A DNA stretch of 64,000 nt from Prostheceraeus crozeri. Its lineage: Eukaryota > Platyhelminthes > Polycladida > Euryleptidae. Of this stretch, positions 11,641-22,420 are shown one piece after another. Made by a program: the position numbers and the translations under genes. Position 1 is the stretch's first letter, and the number at the start of each line of letters is the position of its first letter. The stretch spans positions 101,692 through 165,691 of the forward strand of contig CAJQUW010012913.1 in the NCBI GenBank assembly GCA_907163375.1, read 5' to 3'. The notes beneath the pieces were generated by a model. That model was not told the DNA's origin. It saw only the letters and a program-made list of their open reading frames with translations, and searched no databases.

Positions 11641-13412
11641 GCTTGTCGCATAGTGGACCATGGTCTGAAATTATGTCGTGAAACAGCCGGAAACCAATTA
11701 CAGTTCTTCGATAACTAAGAGGGACGAATTGAACGCAGTCACAGTTGTAGCCTTTACAAATTGTGCCATGAGCTCGGCGCTGGATCCTTTCAATGTCACT
11801 CGAGATTTCATATGTCAGATGAATAAATAGTGGTGGTGCATACTCCAACGCGTTTCGGATACAGTTCTGGTAAATTAAAATCAGCTGTTCCTTGTTGAGA
11901 TAATCTCGAAGTTGCCTAAGAACGAAAAGTCGAGAACTAGCTTTTTTGCACAGTATACGTGAAAGTGACGCTTCCATTTGAAATGTTCATCAAAGATCAC
12001 ACCTAAGATGCGTAGCTCCGATTTCACAGGAATATCCTGAATGATAAAACACTTGAAAAAGCTTTCCTGCGGCTTATAAAATTTGATGGCTTTTCTCCTT
12101 CTTTATCAACATTCGATTAGTGGCTGCCCAGTCTACAACGGTCTCGTATTGCTTATGAAGTGGTGATATATCATCTGTCTTCTTAACACTCGCAATAAGA
12201 AATATGTCGTCTGCGTATTTGACCATACGCGTCTGTTCATTAGAGTCAATAAGTAAGTCAGACACAAAAAACGCAAAGATCAAAGGTCCAAATGATGATC
12301 CCTGAGGGACCCCACTGAGCATGGCTCCGTATGTGCTGCAACTTTCTTTCCATCTTACTCTCATGCGACGGGAGGACAGATAATTTCGGATGAACGATGA
12401 CGAAAAGCTATCAAAGCCACTCAGATTCATCTTTTATATCAGTAAATTATGTGAAATTTTGTCAAAACCTTCATATCTATGGACAGTAAATGGCACACTG
12501 TAACGTCAGATTCTTGTATACTTTTCGAAATGAAGTCCTCCATACTGATAAGGGCACATACTGTGGAGCTTTTCGGTCTGTATGCAAATTGTTGTCTGTC
12601 ATAACGGCGTATAAATTCATTTTTCGTTCTTCGTAGCAAACATTTTTCCAATAGTCTTTCGGGAATGGGTAATACCGAAATCGATCGAATTTCTGTCATA
12701 TTGGGCGGATTCGTTTTCGGAATAGGAATAATATCTGCATCTTTCCACATTTGCGGCAAATGGTCTCTTGCAAACATTTATTGAACAAAATACACAGAGG
12801 TCCTGATAATAGGTCACTAAGCTTACTCCATGCGACAGAAGGAATATGATCTGAGCCTGCGCTTTTCTTAGGATTTACTTTTTTCAGCATGGTATTAATT
12901 TCGTTTTGTGGAAATTGAAAAGGCACTGTAAACGGAAAATGGCTGTTTTCGCGGTTTCCGAACTCTTTGTCAGGCATAAATTGAGCCAAGATATTGTCTT
13001 TCATTCTATTGAGGATAGTATTTATATCACAATTAGGCATGCATTTAGGAAGCCAATCACCTGTCGCCTTTGATTCCCTGGTGACGCTTTTATATACACC
13101 CCATATGGATCCCTGCTTTTCCACTAATTGTTGACCCCAATTTCTTTTAGCATTAGCAATTAGCTGCTTCACCTTGTCTCTATAATGTCTATACATTGTC
13201 CAGTCCTTGCATCTGAAGGCATTGTATTGTTTGTTTATGATAACTTTGATCACATTTGTCATCCATGGAGGTTCTCGCAGCGATCGTTTAACGATATCAA
13301 ATGGGAGTAGATCGATAGCTGAACGCAAGTGATGATAAAAAACGTTACACATATCATCAAGATCACTGCTATCAAATATTTCATTCCAGTCGAGGCTTGC
13401 AAGATAGCTCAC
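11597..13412 (-). pseudogene. decayed LINE reverse transcriptase
   Basis: Read on the minus strand from 13412 to 11597, successive frames give the order of a LINE ORF2. First comes the linker and fingers region (PPWMTNVIKVIINKQYNAFR; VNPKKSAGSDHIPS). Next are the template-grip part (WKDADIIPIPKTNPP, IRSISVLPIPERLLEKCL) and the palm (SGVPQGSSFGPLIFAFFVSD, then VKYADDIFLIAS with the catalytic YADD). Last is the thumb and tail (LIYQNCIRNALEYAPPLF, IERIQRRAHGTICKGY). The pieces lie at 12696-13412, 12439-12777, 12074-12430 and 11597-11977, so there are about three or four frame changes. It is a Jockey/CR1-like clade member and not active. No endonuclease domain is seen upstream. Confidence 0.85.
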
Positions 13413-13477
13413 AGCAAGTTTCAGGTTTGATTCTCTGAAGTCAATAACTTTAATCTCACGTTCATTGGTTATTAATG

Positions 13478-13918
13478 AATATCATTTTTTGAGTGCTTGA
13501 CACATAGGCCCTGTATCAATTTGACGTTTTTCTACATCAAAATGCCCTAGTTTCATCAATAATATTTTTAGTCCAGTTCTTCGGAATCATTTAATCTTTT
13601 TCTCGGTAATATGCAAATACGTGATAGATAACTATACATCAAAAAAGGCAGCTAGAATGATTTTGCAGAATATATACACTGTATCACTATGCTGTTGGAT
13701 ATGACACTCGAAGGTTGAAGACAATTCATTCTAGCTGCATTTTGTGATGATGTTGTTTACAACGTATTTGACCTACTGTATATAAGAAGAAAAAGATTAA
13801 AAGATTCCGATGAACTGGTTTTATGATTTTGGATTATTCATAAAACTAGGACATGTTGATGTACAAAAACGTCAAATTAATACAGGGCCTATGTGTCAAC
13901 AACTCAAAATATGTTATT
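13478..13918. mobile_element. long-TIR MITE
   Basis: About 440 bp that is an inverted repeat of itself. The left arm starts near GAGTGCTTGACACATAGGCC at 13487. The right arm, read in reverse, starts GAGTTGTTGACACATAGGCC near 13910. The match continues through CCTGTATCAATTTGACGTTT and TTTAATCTTTTTCT for more than 100 bp with scattered differences, and an inner pair (GCAGCTAGAATG / CATTCTAGCTGC) extends the fold. There is no coding frame. The superfamily is not clear, because I could not fix a target-site duplication. Confidence 0.7.
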
Positions 13919-13920
13919 TA

Positions 13921-13961
13921 TTAACGGTTGGAGGACAACCTGGGTGTAACACACCCAGTTG
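13921..13961 (+). repeat. GGTGTAACACACC hairpin repeat, copy 1
   Basis: AACGGTTGGAGGACAACCTG leads into a hairpin whose stem is CTGGGTGT / ACACCCAG. The same lead and stem recur at 14103-14139 in the same orientation and at 28956-28990 in the opposite one. Confidence 0.5.
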
Positions 13962-14102
13962 AAAAATTCAATTTCGTCTCATTTCTAAACTATTGCGATT
14001 TAAGAGTTGAAACTTCATGACTTTGTGCGTCTAGGTGAGAGCAAGTTATGACCAAAAAATCAAGCAAAACGAATAGATGCTTTAGGCGCAATTGATAGAT
14101 AA

Positions 14103-14139
14103 TAGTTAAAGGACAACCTGGGTGTAATACACCCAGGTG
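14103..14139 (+). repeat. GGTGTAATACACC hairpin repeat, copy 2
   Basis: AAAGGACAACCTGGGTG followed by TAATACACCCAGG forms a perfect 9-bp stem around a one-base centre. It lies about 178 bp after copy 1 in the same orientation. Confidence 0.5.
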
Positions 14140-14490
14140 TGATTATTGCATTCCACTGAGCAACGGCTGAGGCGAATTTTGACTTCAACGACTAAAGTAC
14201 AGTGATTCAAGCGCTACTGTTGACCTCGCTTCTCCCTTAGCTATTAATTGATGCTCTATTCGCCATTGTGGCTAGCCAATAACAGTCAATCTCTGTTGAA
14301 AACTCAGCGAAATCGTGCGGCAGTGTTGCCTATCCTCAAGAACACGGTCACGGAAGGTCGAAGTCGAGGCGATCATCGCTACTATGTATCTGGAGAAAAA
14401 CTTCTGTGCAGTTTTTGGGACAAAGGCATGAGTAAGCCCGTGCGGCACTCCTGTACTTTACTGGTCCCTATATGGGAATGCGAGAAACGA

Positions 14491-14779
14491 CCTCCTGTAC
14501 TTTACTGATGTCTAAATATCCCTTCCTTTACTTTGCTGGTCCCAAATTTAGCACGAACGCTGACGTGTTGCTATGTGTCAAATCGTGCGAATGAACTATG
14601 GCTGGTGATCTTTGAAATCCCACGCATTGCTTTAAGGGATTGGCTATCTCTGTATTTAGTGTGTTGAGAAGGAATTTGACGTGAAAATGGCATATAGCTT
14701 CTTAATGTTTTGAAGCAAAAAATGCTTTTAATTGGATAAATATTTGTTTTTAATTTGGCACCAGTAAAGTACAGGAGGT
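14491..14779. mobile_element. small inverted-repeat element (MITE candidate)
   Basis: CCTCCTGTACTTTACTG at 14491 matches, in reverse complement, CAGTAAAGTACAGGAGG ending at 14779. Two further partial copies of CCTGTACTTTACTGGTCCC precede it at 14451-14475 and follow near 14522-14545. The 290-bp span has no coding frame. A target duplication was not identified. Confidence 0.5.
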
Positions 14780-17700
14780 GATATTTACCCGATTAACCAA
14801 ATTGAATGGTACTCTATGACATTCTATAACACTCAATGGGCATCCGATAGGAAACATCAGCATTCAATCGAACTCTATTGGATCCAATTGCACTTGAAAT
14901 GGGAGAATATGAGTCCCATAGATGTTGTCCGAAAGAAATAGAAAATGTGACTTTCATTGCTGACACGGACTCCGGCATCGTCCAATCATATTGCATCATT
15001 TGCATATTTGGTATCGCTCAAGGAATATTTCACTATAATCGCAACAATTCCTTTTTACACGTCATTTTATCACATCGCCTCTAGTTTCGTGTGTGATTTT
15101 ATATTTTCGGCGAACAACTATTCATCAAATCAGTGAAGTCTCGCTACAACATTGCAGTAAGTTCTTGATTACGCTGTTATATATTTATTAATTACCGTTT
15201 ATTTATTAGTTATACCCGGTACTTTATTTAGGCCACTAGTTAAATTGTCAAATCCTCAATGCTTCAACAATTCATTAAGGCACTGTGTAGGCTATTATTT
15301 AGAAATTTCGTTGATGCAATTATTTAAGCATCAAATGCTTTCTTCGATTCCTGTTTCAATTGTCTTTATAATAAGTGCCCTACAAAGTATCTGGTGTTTA
15401 TCAATACAATTGAAACGACAAGATGAGTGATAACATGATATAAAAGATAATTTATTGACAGCTTCTAATATTAGTGTAAACTTGAATTCTATGCTTGAAT
15501 ACGGTACTTCAAGTGGATTTGATTTTTTAATATGATACGAAGCATGCACTCTCTTGAAGACTTTTCTTCACTGACATTCTTCAAGTCTGAATTTATGGTC
15601 AATGTCTTGAATAAACACAAATCACTTAAATAATCCAGTATTTAGTTGCATCGAAAAGATGGAATAGTCATATGTAGGGCCTATGTAGTCATTTTATCAA
15701 GTAGGCTATATATAGTCCAACAGATAGTTGAAATGTTATTTTCACATTTCTTTGAGCATTATTCAAGCGGTTTAAGTGAGCAATTATTCTCGTAGTTTTG
15801 AATATTAATTCGGGCGAATGGCCAACGGTAATATTTCAATCAGAATTGCTCAAGTATACAAGCCTGTTCACTTTGGATACTTTCAGCATAATATACGACG
15901 CATTGAACCCTTTGCCAAAAATGACAGTAGACGTTAGATGTTAAAAATAGTATTTTGATCTAGAAATTGTTTTTCTTCTTACTTAAATAGCCATGGAGAA
16001 GTCTGTTTTTTCTCCGCTTGCATGTTGGCCAGGTGAATGAAAGTAAAAAACAGTATATATATATACCACTCGGTGCCTTCCGCGGACAGTGTTTCTTAAA
16101 TATTCTTATAATCTCCCTCAAGTCTTTCAAAATATTTCGAAGTATATATTTGTGTGGAAATGTATCTCTGTTGTATACTATTGCTGTATTGTGTAAGGAA
16201 ATTGAGATACGGTTCATTAACTGCACAATGTGGTTGACTGTGCAATGATATTAAGTCCGGTAATAAGGCCCATACGAAGAGTGGGTAATAATGCCCACAC
16301 TTCATCGTTTCAAATTCTTTGGATGCTCGTGCTGTACACCAACGCAGTCAGCGTAGAATTAGTGTTTACGACTTACATTGATTATTCTTTTTATTTATGT
16401 TAGCAATGGCTATAAGACCTGATGAAGATGAGTCCATTAGTAAACCTTAATTTGCTTGAAAATCTGTTCTTCAAATGTAAAGTATGTATTCTTCAGGTCA
16501 ACTTGCAGCAATTCGAATAGTTGCATTCCTGTTAAGGTGCCGACTGATTGAATATTTTTTTAGTGAATTTGTATTGAATATTATGGATTACATCATCGAT
16601 TGGGATGGAAGGATACATTGAAATCACATCACAACTAGCAATGCATATGGGAATTCTGAAGTGAACGGGTTTTCAATTACTCCTTTCAATTCGAGGTTAT
16701 TTTTGAGGTTGATTAAAAGGAGATTAAAAAATCCGTGATAAGAACGAAATGTGGTCGGGTCGAAAGTTAACGAGCAGAGATTAAAGGAAACTCTTTCAAT
16801 TACATTTTATTGTCGTAATAATTACATTTTTCACTGTCAGAATGGAGCAATTTGTCTTAATTTTATGTGGGAGCTCGTTCATTATCGACTTCATGTTATA
16901 CGAATTCTAAGCTACAACGTATGGAATTTATGCAATCAAAAGCTTGATTTTATCCAGAATTATGCATTATTTTTCAATAGTCTGCATAGTGCATTACCCT
17001 TGACATTGCATTGACCCCGTGCAGAGTCATTTAAATCATGAAAGAAAAAAGTAGGCAACTCAATATCTTGAATGGGCGGCAACCCTTGTATTATCCCATG
17101 TATCATCAGTCATCTGCATGTGCCCCACAGTAAATCCTTCGTGGACGTCCTCAACAAGTTTATAGATTGGGAGAAAGGAACCTCGTGCCGATGCAGTTTA
17201 AGGGCCAGTTCATAATCGATGCGGACCATCAAAGTTATTGCTCTTCACTATATTGTTAAGGAGGGGCGAGTAAACAACTGACGGCGCATGTGTTCATATT
17301 TATGCTCTTTATTCAAGTTAGTATCTCTTTCTCAATGTTTGACGTGTGCCGCTTTGTTGCATCACATTTTCCTCCTACGCGTGCACCTAGAAATGATGGA
17401 GTTGGAAGTGTTTTGACTTCTGCATATTGCTGTGCATCAAGTCTCCGTCATCTATCTGAAAATTACTGACTTCTATATTCAAGAATCTGTGAAATTGTTT
17501 TAAAAAAAACTCCGATCTACACGTACATGTCTCCTATTGGAGGAGTGTAGTATGCAAACAAAATATTTATTCCTTCAACTTCATTTCAATCGTAGCTATA
17601 TTGAGCAATTTTACTAAAAGGGACGTGTTGCAATGTACAGTGTACTATACATTTACAAATGCCGCAAATTTTCTTTCAGTAGTTTTTTGATAGCATCTCA

Positions 17701-18840
17701 ATTGTAATTAACTATAATTGTAATATTCACAAATTCATTTCGGAGACAACTATTAATAACTTTTGGAAATTAAGCTTTTGATAAAGTTTGAGAAATTAAA
17801 CATCATTATTAAGTATTAACTTTGAATTCTAATTCTTCACTATACAGGACATGTATGGAGTGCGTGTGTGTGTGTTGTGTATGTGTGTGCATTCGACTTC
17901 CGGGTAAAATTCCTTTGCTATATGGGAAAGTGATATATATGAATAAATTTCGGCTATGCGATCGTTAATGAGGTTTTTTGCCATTAGTATAATCATCATA
18001 ATTACTATGAATGTAAACAAAGGAAAGTTTTTGAGTACACATATTTTTAAATTTCAGCTTTTGTAAACCACGTCCTTTGGTCACATCATTGTATCTCGCA
18101 CATCTGTAGACTATCCTTCTCGTCTGTTGAATAATTTCTCACCTGTTCTCTGATAGTTTATCATAGTTCATTTTGACCATCAAATTCTCAGTGTAGCAAC
18201 GATTCATAAACACACTATCTGATTGAGTCACCATTTAACCCCTTCCGCATTTTATTTATCACTTCTGGTTAATCTTCTGACTGTCATTTGGATATTCATT
18301 TTTCGTTTCTATTTCTCGCTCATTTGGCCATTATATGTTCCATTAAGTACATGCATCTAGCGTTTTAGAAATTAATTCAAGTGTTATCTAACGACTGTTA
18401 CACAAGAGTCACAAGGAAAAACTTCAACCTTTAGACAACTTCTCATACTATTGCATTACTTGAGCATTTGAATTAAACTTGAAATTTATAGCATTAATAA
18501 GCGAAATCAAATTAGGAAGAACTGTTAAGTAGATTTGTAAACATATCCCTGATTCAAGTATACATTTGTGTGCAAGGTCTTGAAGGTAATCAAATTATTT
18601 AAATTGATCAGTTTTTAGCTGCATTATAGGATCAATTTTTTCTCATTCAGACGTAAGGTATATTTGTATTCTAATTGTCACTCAATACACTTTTCAAGGG
18701 TCTGTGACGTACCGTTGTTCAAGAATTAATTCAAGTGCCATCTTCATACTGTTATAGCACCAGTGAGTTTGGGTTGTTAATAGCATCTAGCCTTTTCACT
18801 TAGATCTCAAACACAAATAGCTGATTAAAATTATCGTACA
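14780..18840. other. gene-free stretch
   Basis: About 4 kb of AT-rich sequence without a frame or exon I can support. It contains a GTGT-type microsatellite near 17860-17892 and short TA runs near 16056. No transposon protein motif is visible on either strand. Confidence 0.45.
17858..17892 (+). repeat. (GT)n microsatellite
   Basis: Interrupted GT/TG repeats over about 35 bp. Confidence 0.8.
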
Positions 18841-19142
18841 GCTTTAAGGTCTGTTTATACTTCTGGCGTAACGCGCCAGTCAACGCTAACTTGCTTACGC
18901 TGACATTAGTCGGTTGACTTCGACAGAGAAAAAATGCAGCTCACTGTAACCGGCGTCATCGATTGAAGGCCGGTTTATACTTCTGGCGTATAATTACGTT
19001 GCTATCGACTGCACTACGTCGACTGGAAAAAGCTTCAGTCCACTGACAATGTCAGTCGACCTGCTCGTTCCGTTTAATCAGTGAAAGTCAGCGTACATGT
19101 GTTCATACTAGTGGCGCAGTCTTTGTGCGCTTGCTGTGTGGT

Positions 19143-20373
19143 GATGACGTCGGTCGAAGAAGATAGTCCGGTACTGTTCGCATCATGCCTTTTGCTTTCG
19201 AAAAAGAAGAGAACCAGTAAAATGTATTTCAGGCGGATAAACAGAAGACGGAATACTCACTCAGAATTCCTCCTGATTAATGAAATGCGACTATTCGATA
19301 ACGAAAGTCATATGAATTGCTTCAGAATGACAAATCTGTTTTCGACACTTTGCTATTGAAGATTGAACGGAAGCTTACACATGCCCCTACCCACAAACTT
19401 CCAATTTCCGCGAAGCAACGTCTTGCTGTCTCGTTACGTCTTTTGGCTTCAGGAAACAGTCTGCAATCAATTGCGTTTTCTTTTCGCATGGGAAAGTCTA
19501 CGGTCTCAAACATCATTAGCGAGACATGTGACGCAATTATCGAATCTCTTTCGACCGAATGTTTGCCCTCTCCAACCGAGGACAAGTGGCGCATCATTTC
19601 AGATGGCTTTAATTCAAAATGGAATTTTCCTCATTGTGTTGGAGCCATCGACGGAAAGCATGTTCGAATACAATGCCCCGATAACAGTGGCAGTGAGTGC
19701 TTCAACTACAAGCGATACTTTTCTTTTATCTTGATGGCAGCAGTTGATAGTGATTATTGCTTCACTTGTGTTGATATTGGAGCCTACGGACGTGAATCTG
19801 ACAGTTCCGTCTTTTCTTCCTCAAAATTCGGCCAGCTCATTCTGAATGATAAGTTGGATCTGCCAGATCCAGAACCTCTGTCGCAGTCGAGCAATGAAAT
19901 ATTTCCATTTGTATTCGTCGGTGATCATGAAACCGTATCCTGGAGCAGATATCTCTATTGACAGGTGCATTTTTAATTATCGATTGAGCCGAGCAAGGCG
20001 GATTGTTGAAAATGCCTTTGGCATCTTGGCCAATCGGTGGCGAATTTTTCATGCTCCTATTTGCATGAACCTTCGGAAGGCCAAGAAGATGGTCTACACA
20101 TGCATAATTTTACACAACTTCTTGCGACGATTTGATCATGAAACTGCACCTGCTCATCGATACATTCCGGATCACTCTATTGATTTCGAGGATAATAATG
20201 GCGAAGTAACTCCAGGAACATGGAGAGCTGAAACTGCTGAGGATACTGGACTTTCAAAGATCAGCAGGGTTGGATCAAACAATTACGGAAAACATGCTGC
20301 TAAAATTCGAGAGAATTTCAAAACATACTTCAACACCACCGGGGCTGTTCCATGGCAAACAATCATCGTGTAG
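19143..20373 (+). pseudogene. Harbinger transposase, two frame changes
   Basis: Plus-strand pieces follow the family order: FDNESHMNCFRM, then ISAKQRLAVSLRLLASGNS, the helix-turn-helix FRMGKSTVSNIISETCDAI, HCVGAIDGKHVRIQCP (first Asp), VDIGAYGRESDSSVF (second Asp), NYRLSRARRIVENAFGIL (catalytic Glu), and C-terminal HNFLRRF. The likely ATG is at 19143. Two breaks are visible. One is near 19320-19360, where the frame moves from 19081-19359 to 19317-19961. The other is near 19925-19960, where the usual GDDAFAL-type residues after FVFVGD are missing and the frame changes again. All three catalytic residues survive, so inactivation looks recent. Confidence 0.85.
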
Positions 20374-21036
20374 TTGCATCTCTTCGTAGTTAAAAAGTAC
20401 GCGTTGAATGTCCATCTTCACCTTTGACCTGTATACTGGGGTCAGGCTTCTCAAACTTTCGGCAACATGATTGCCAAAAGCCAAGCAGTCGTCGTGTCTA
20501 TCTTGCTTCTTCATCCATGTTTCCATGCAAGCAATCACTGTATCCTCAGCCTGAGTCTTTTTTCTTCTTTTGCTCATTGGCTCGAGATTTTCAACATTTT
20601 CAGTACATGTGAATTTTTGTCGATCCTGATCCTCATCCTCTGCAGCACCTTCCACGAAACTTGAGCACAGTGGTGATGAGAGAGTTTCACAGGACCTCGA
20701 CGCCTTCTCGATGAAAGATAGGGTTTGGAAATATTTCCAAGCGATCGGCTTGGATCTTTCATCGCCACTTTTCGCTTCTCGATCTCTTGCGCGTAGTCGC
20801 ATATAATGATCGCGCAGATACTTCCACTTTTTCTTGCATGCTGCTTCATCCTTCTCTATGCCGACAGATGAGAGGGTACGACTTATTTCTCTCCATGAAT
20901 TGCTAGCCCTTTCCGTATCTTTGAACTTATTACTTTTCACCACCCACAGATGCTCATACTTTCGAACCTCCTCGATCAGTAATTCCTCAAACAACTCAAC
21001 ATTCGCATTTGTTGGTGCTGCAGATTCTTCAGACAT
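20275..21036 (-). CDS. MADF/BESS-domain protein of the Harbinger element
   Basis: A 253-residue intact frame with ATG at 21036. An N-terminal MADF (Myb/SANT-like) domain spans about residues 12-100, with the signature spacing LLIEEVRKYEHLW, NSWREISRTL, CKKKWKYLRDHYMRL and KPIAWKYFQTLSFI. The middle is acidic with a basic patch (SKRRKKTQ). A BESS-like C-terminal helix (FGNHVAESLRSLTPVYRSK) follows. In Harbinger elements this second protein binds the ends and helps carry the transposase to the nucleus. Its 3' end overlaps the 3' end of the transposase by about 100 bp on the opposite strand. Confidence 0.8.
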   Translation of the reverse strand: MSEESAAPTNANVELFEELLIEEVRKYEHLWVVKSNKFKDTERASNSWREISRTLSSVGIEKDEAACKKKWKYLRDHYMRLRARDREAKSGDERSKPIAWKYFQTLSFIEKASRSCETLSSPLCSSFVEGAAEDEDQDRQKFTCTENVENLEPMSKRRKKTQAEDTVIACMETWMKKQDRHDDCLAFGNHVAESLRSLTPVYRSKVKMDIQRVLFNYEEMQLHDDCLPWNSPGGVEVCFEILSNFSSMFSVIV

Positions 21037-21132
21037 TGCACTGCGCTATCAGTCGACTGGTTGCAAATGAAGTTGGATCGATTCCAACTTCAATGCGCTC
21101 CCAGAAACATCAGCCGACTGACTATGTGACTC

Positions 21133-21467
21133 ATTGCATTTTCAGTCAAGGTGTTGAGGAGATGTTGCGGCGTAAACGCTATTTGTTGCCAGATGACGAC
21201 AGTTCATCTATTCCGTATACTACAAAGCGGTATAGGAGAAGTAAAATGCCATATCTTAGTAATAGTAGTGAATGTCACTTACAAGATGTAAATCCTGAGA
21301 ATACTTTCGAATATTTTAATTTGGAAGCCATCTCCCATTCTCAGTCTTTTTCTGATATAGTAGAGTCAGAAACAGATCTAGCTGATTTACAAGTCTCATC
21401 CGAAAATGAATTTCCCTCTACTTTGGAAGTTAAAACAGACAAGCCTTTTCATTCAACCTTTCACTAA
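21133..21467 (+). CDS. unrecognised acidic frame, possible exon
   Basis: After a CATTTTCAG acceptor-like site, the frame reads QGVEEMLRRKRYLLPDDD, then TKRYRRSKMPYLSNSSE, followed by a Ser/Glu/Asp-rich tail to a stop at 21467. The basic KRYRRSK patch plus acidic serine-rich tail resembles in style, not in detectable sequence, the first exon of the tnp2-type gene at 7957-8394. It could be a stray exon of a related transposon that replaced the right end of the Harbinger element. No function can be assigned. Confidence 0.3.
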
Positions 21468-21593
21468 ATTATGAAAATCATTTTTGCCCATTTTGCCAAA
21501 TAAATTATCCATCTGTGAACTATTCTGTCCCATACACTGTAGAAAAGCCTCGTTAAACACGCATAATCATACCGGAGGAGACCGTGTGCTTTG

Positions 21594-22412
21594 CAGTGGC
21601 GGTCCGAGGGGGTGGGATGCCGGGATGCATCCCTCCCACCAGCTCAAACTATGTGATAGCGATCAATTTTGATCTGCATTCAACTTTTGCCTTTTGCAAT
21701 AGCATTTTAAATTACTTTGGCGCTTCATAAAGCTCAAAACTTGCGAGTAGCGCAATAATTTTCACAGTAGCTGATAGCTACTAGACATAGTGGAGTGCTG
21801 GTCTTTGAGTGGTTTCTGGCAGCAGCTCGACGTTTCAGCAATCGCTACTGAGACGGTGGAAATTTTGAAAGCAAAGTCATCGTGAGGAATGCCAAGCATG
21901 TGTGTAGTACCGACTGGACAGTGAGAAGTAGGAAGACCCAGATGACGTTTTAATTAGAATTTTGGTGCTTCTCTCTTCTTCGTTCGGATGGCTTGTCTGG
22001 GCATAGTGTCGAAAATAAAAACTATAGTCATGTGATAATTATGATTAAAAAATGATGCAACCGGAGTTTTAAATGTCACAGCGAAATTCATACTTCGCAT
22101 TTATACGAATCAAAAATCCACTCGCAACTTAGTCCAAAAACGAGTAGGACTATCGATACTTTCAGAAGTAAAGGTGCAACCAGCTGTCAATGAATTGCAT
22201 ATACTGGACTTCGATGGCATCTTTAATTGAGCATATTTGCATGCTTGTTTCGTTGACAGCACCAAAGAGCATACATGCAGATGTTAGGTGGTTGCTTTCT
22301 CTGCTACTAGCAAGTTAACAACGATTTTAAAGTGCATAAAAATTTCAAGAAATTTCGTCATGGAGTGATCTCACCCAGGATCCCACCCTACCAGAAATTT
22401 CTGAGACCGCTC
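21594..22412. mobile_element. non-autonomous hAT element with 8-bp target duplication
   Basis: The 8-mer GTGCTTTG occurs directly before 21594 and directly after 22412. Between them the left end begins CAGTGGCGGTC, and the right end read in reverse begins GAGCGGTC. Further inside, GGTGGGATGCCGGG faces CCCAGGATCCCACC. An 8-bp duplication and a CAGTGGCGG-type end are typical of hAT transposons. The 819-bp body has no transposase frame, so it depends on another copy. Confidence 0.7.
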
Positions 22413-22420
22413 GTGCTTTG

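Larger units (their letters stand above)
18847..21130. mobile_element. PIF/Harbinger DNA transposon
   Basis: It carries the two genes expected of a Harbinger element: a DDE_4-type transposase (plus strand) and a MADF-domain protein (minus strand), arranged tail to tail. The left end holds AAGGTCTGTTTATACTTCTG at 18847 and a second copy, AAGGCCGGTTTATACTTCTG, at about 18967. That motif resembles Harbinger terminal repeats and is present twice in direct orientation. GTCGACTG motifs are shared by the left (about 19018) and right (about 21051) subterminal zones. No inverted copy of the terminal motif is visible on the right, so that end is lost or replaced. Confidence 0.75.

Noticed and set aside
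11041-11718. Chain of short plus-strand frames
   Set aside because: No similarity, splice context or conserved pattern. They overlap the foldback and the LINE tail.
15010-18800. Possible host exons with AG/GT borders
   Set aside because: Frames are short, phases do not chain, and no protein-like sequence emerged.
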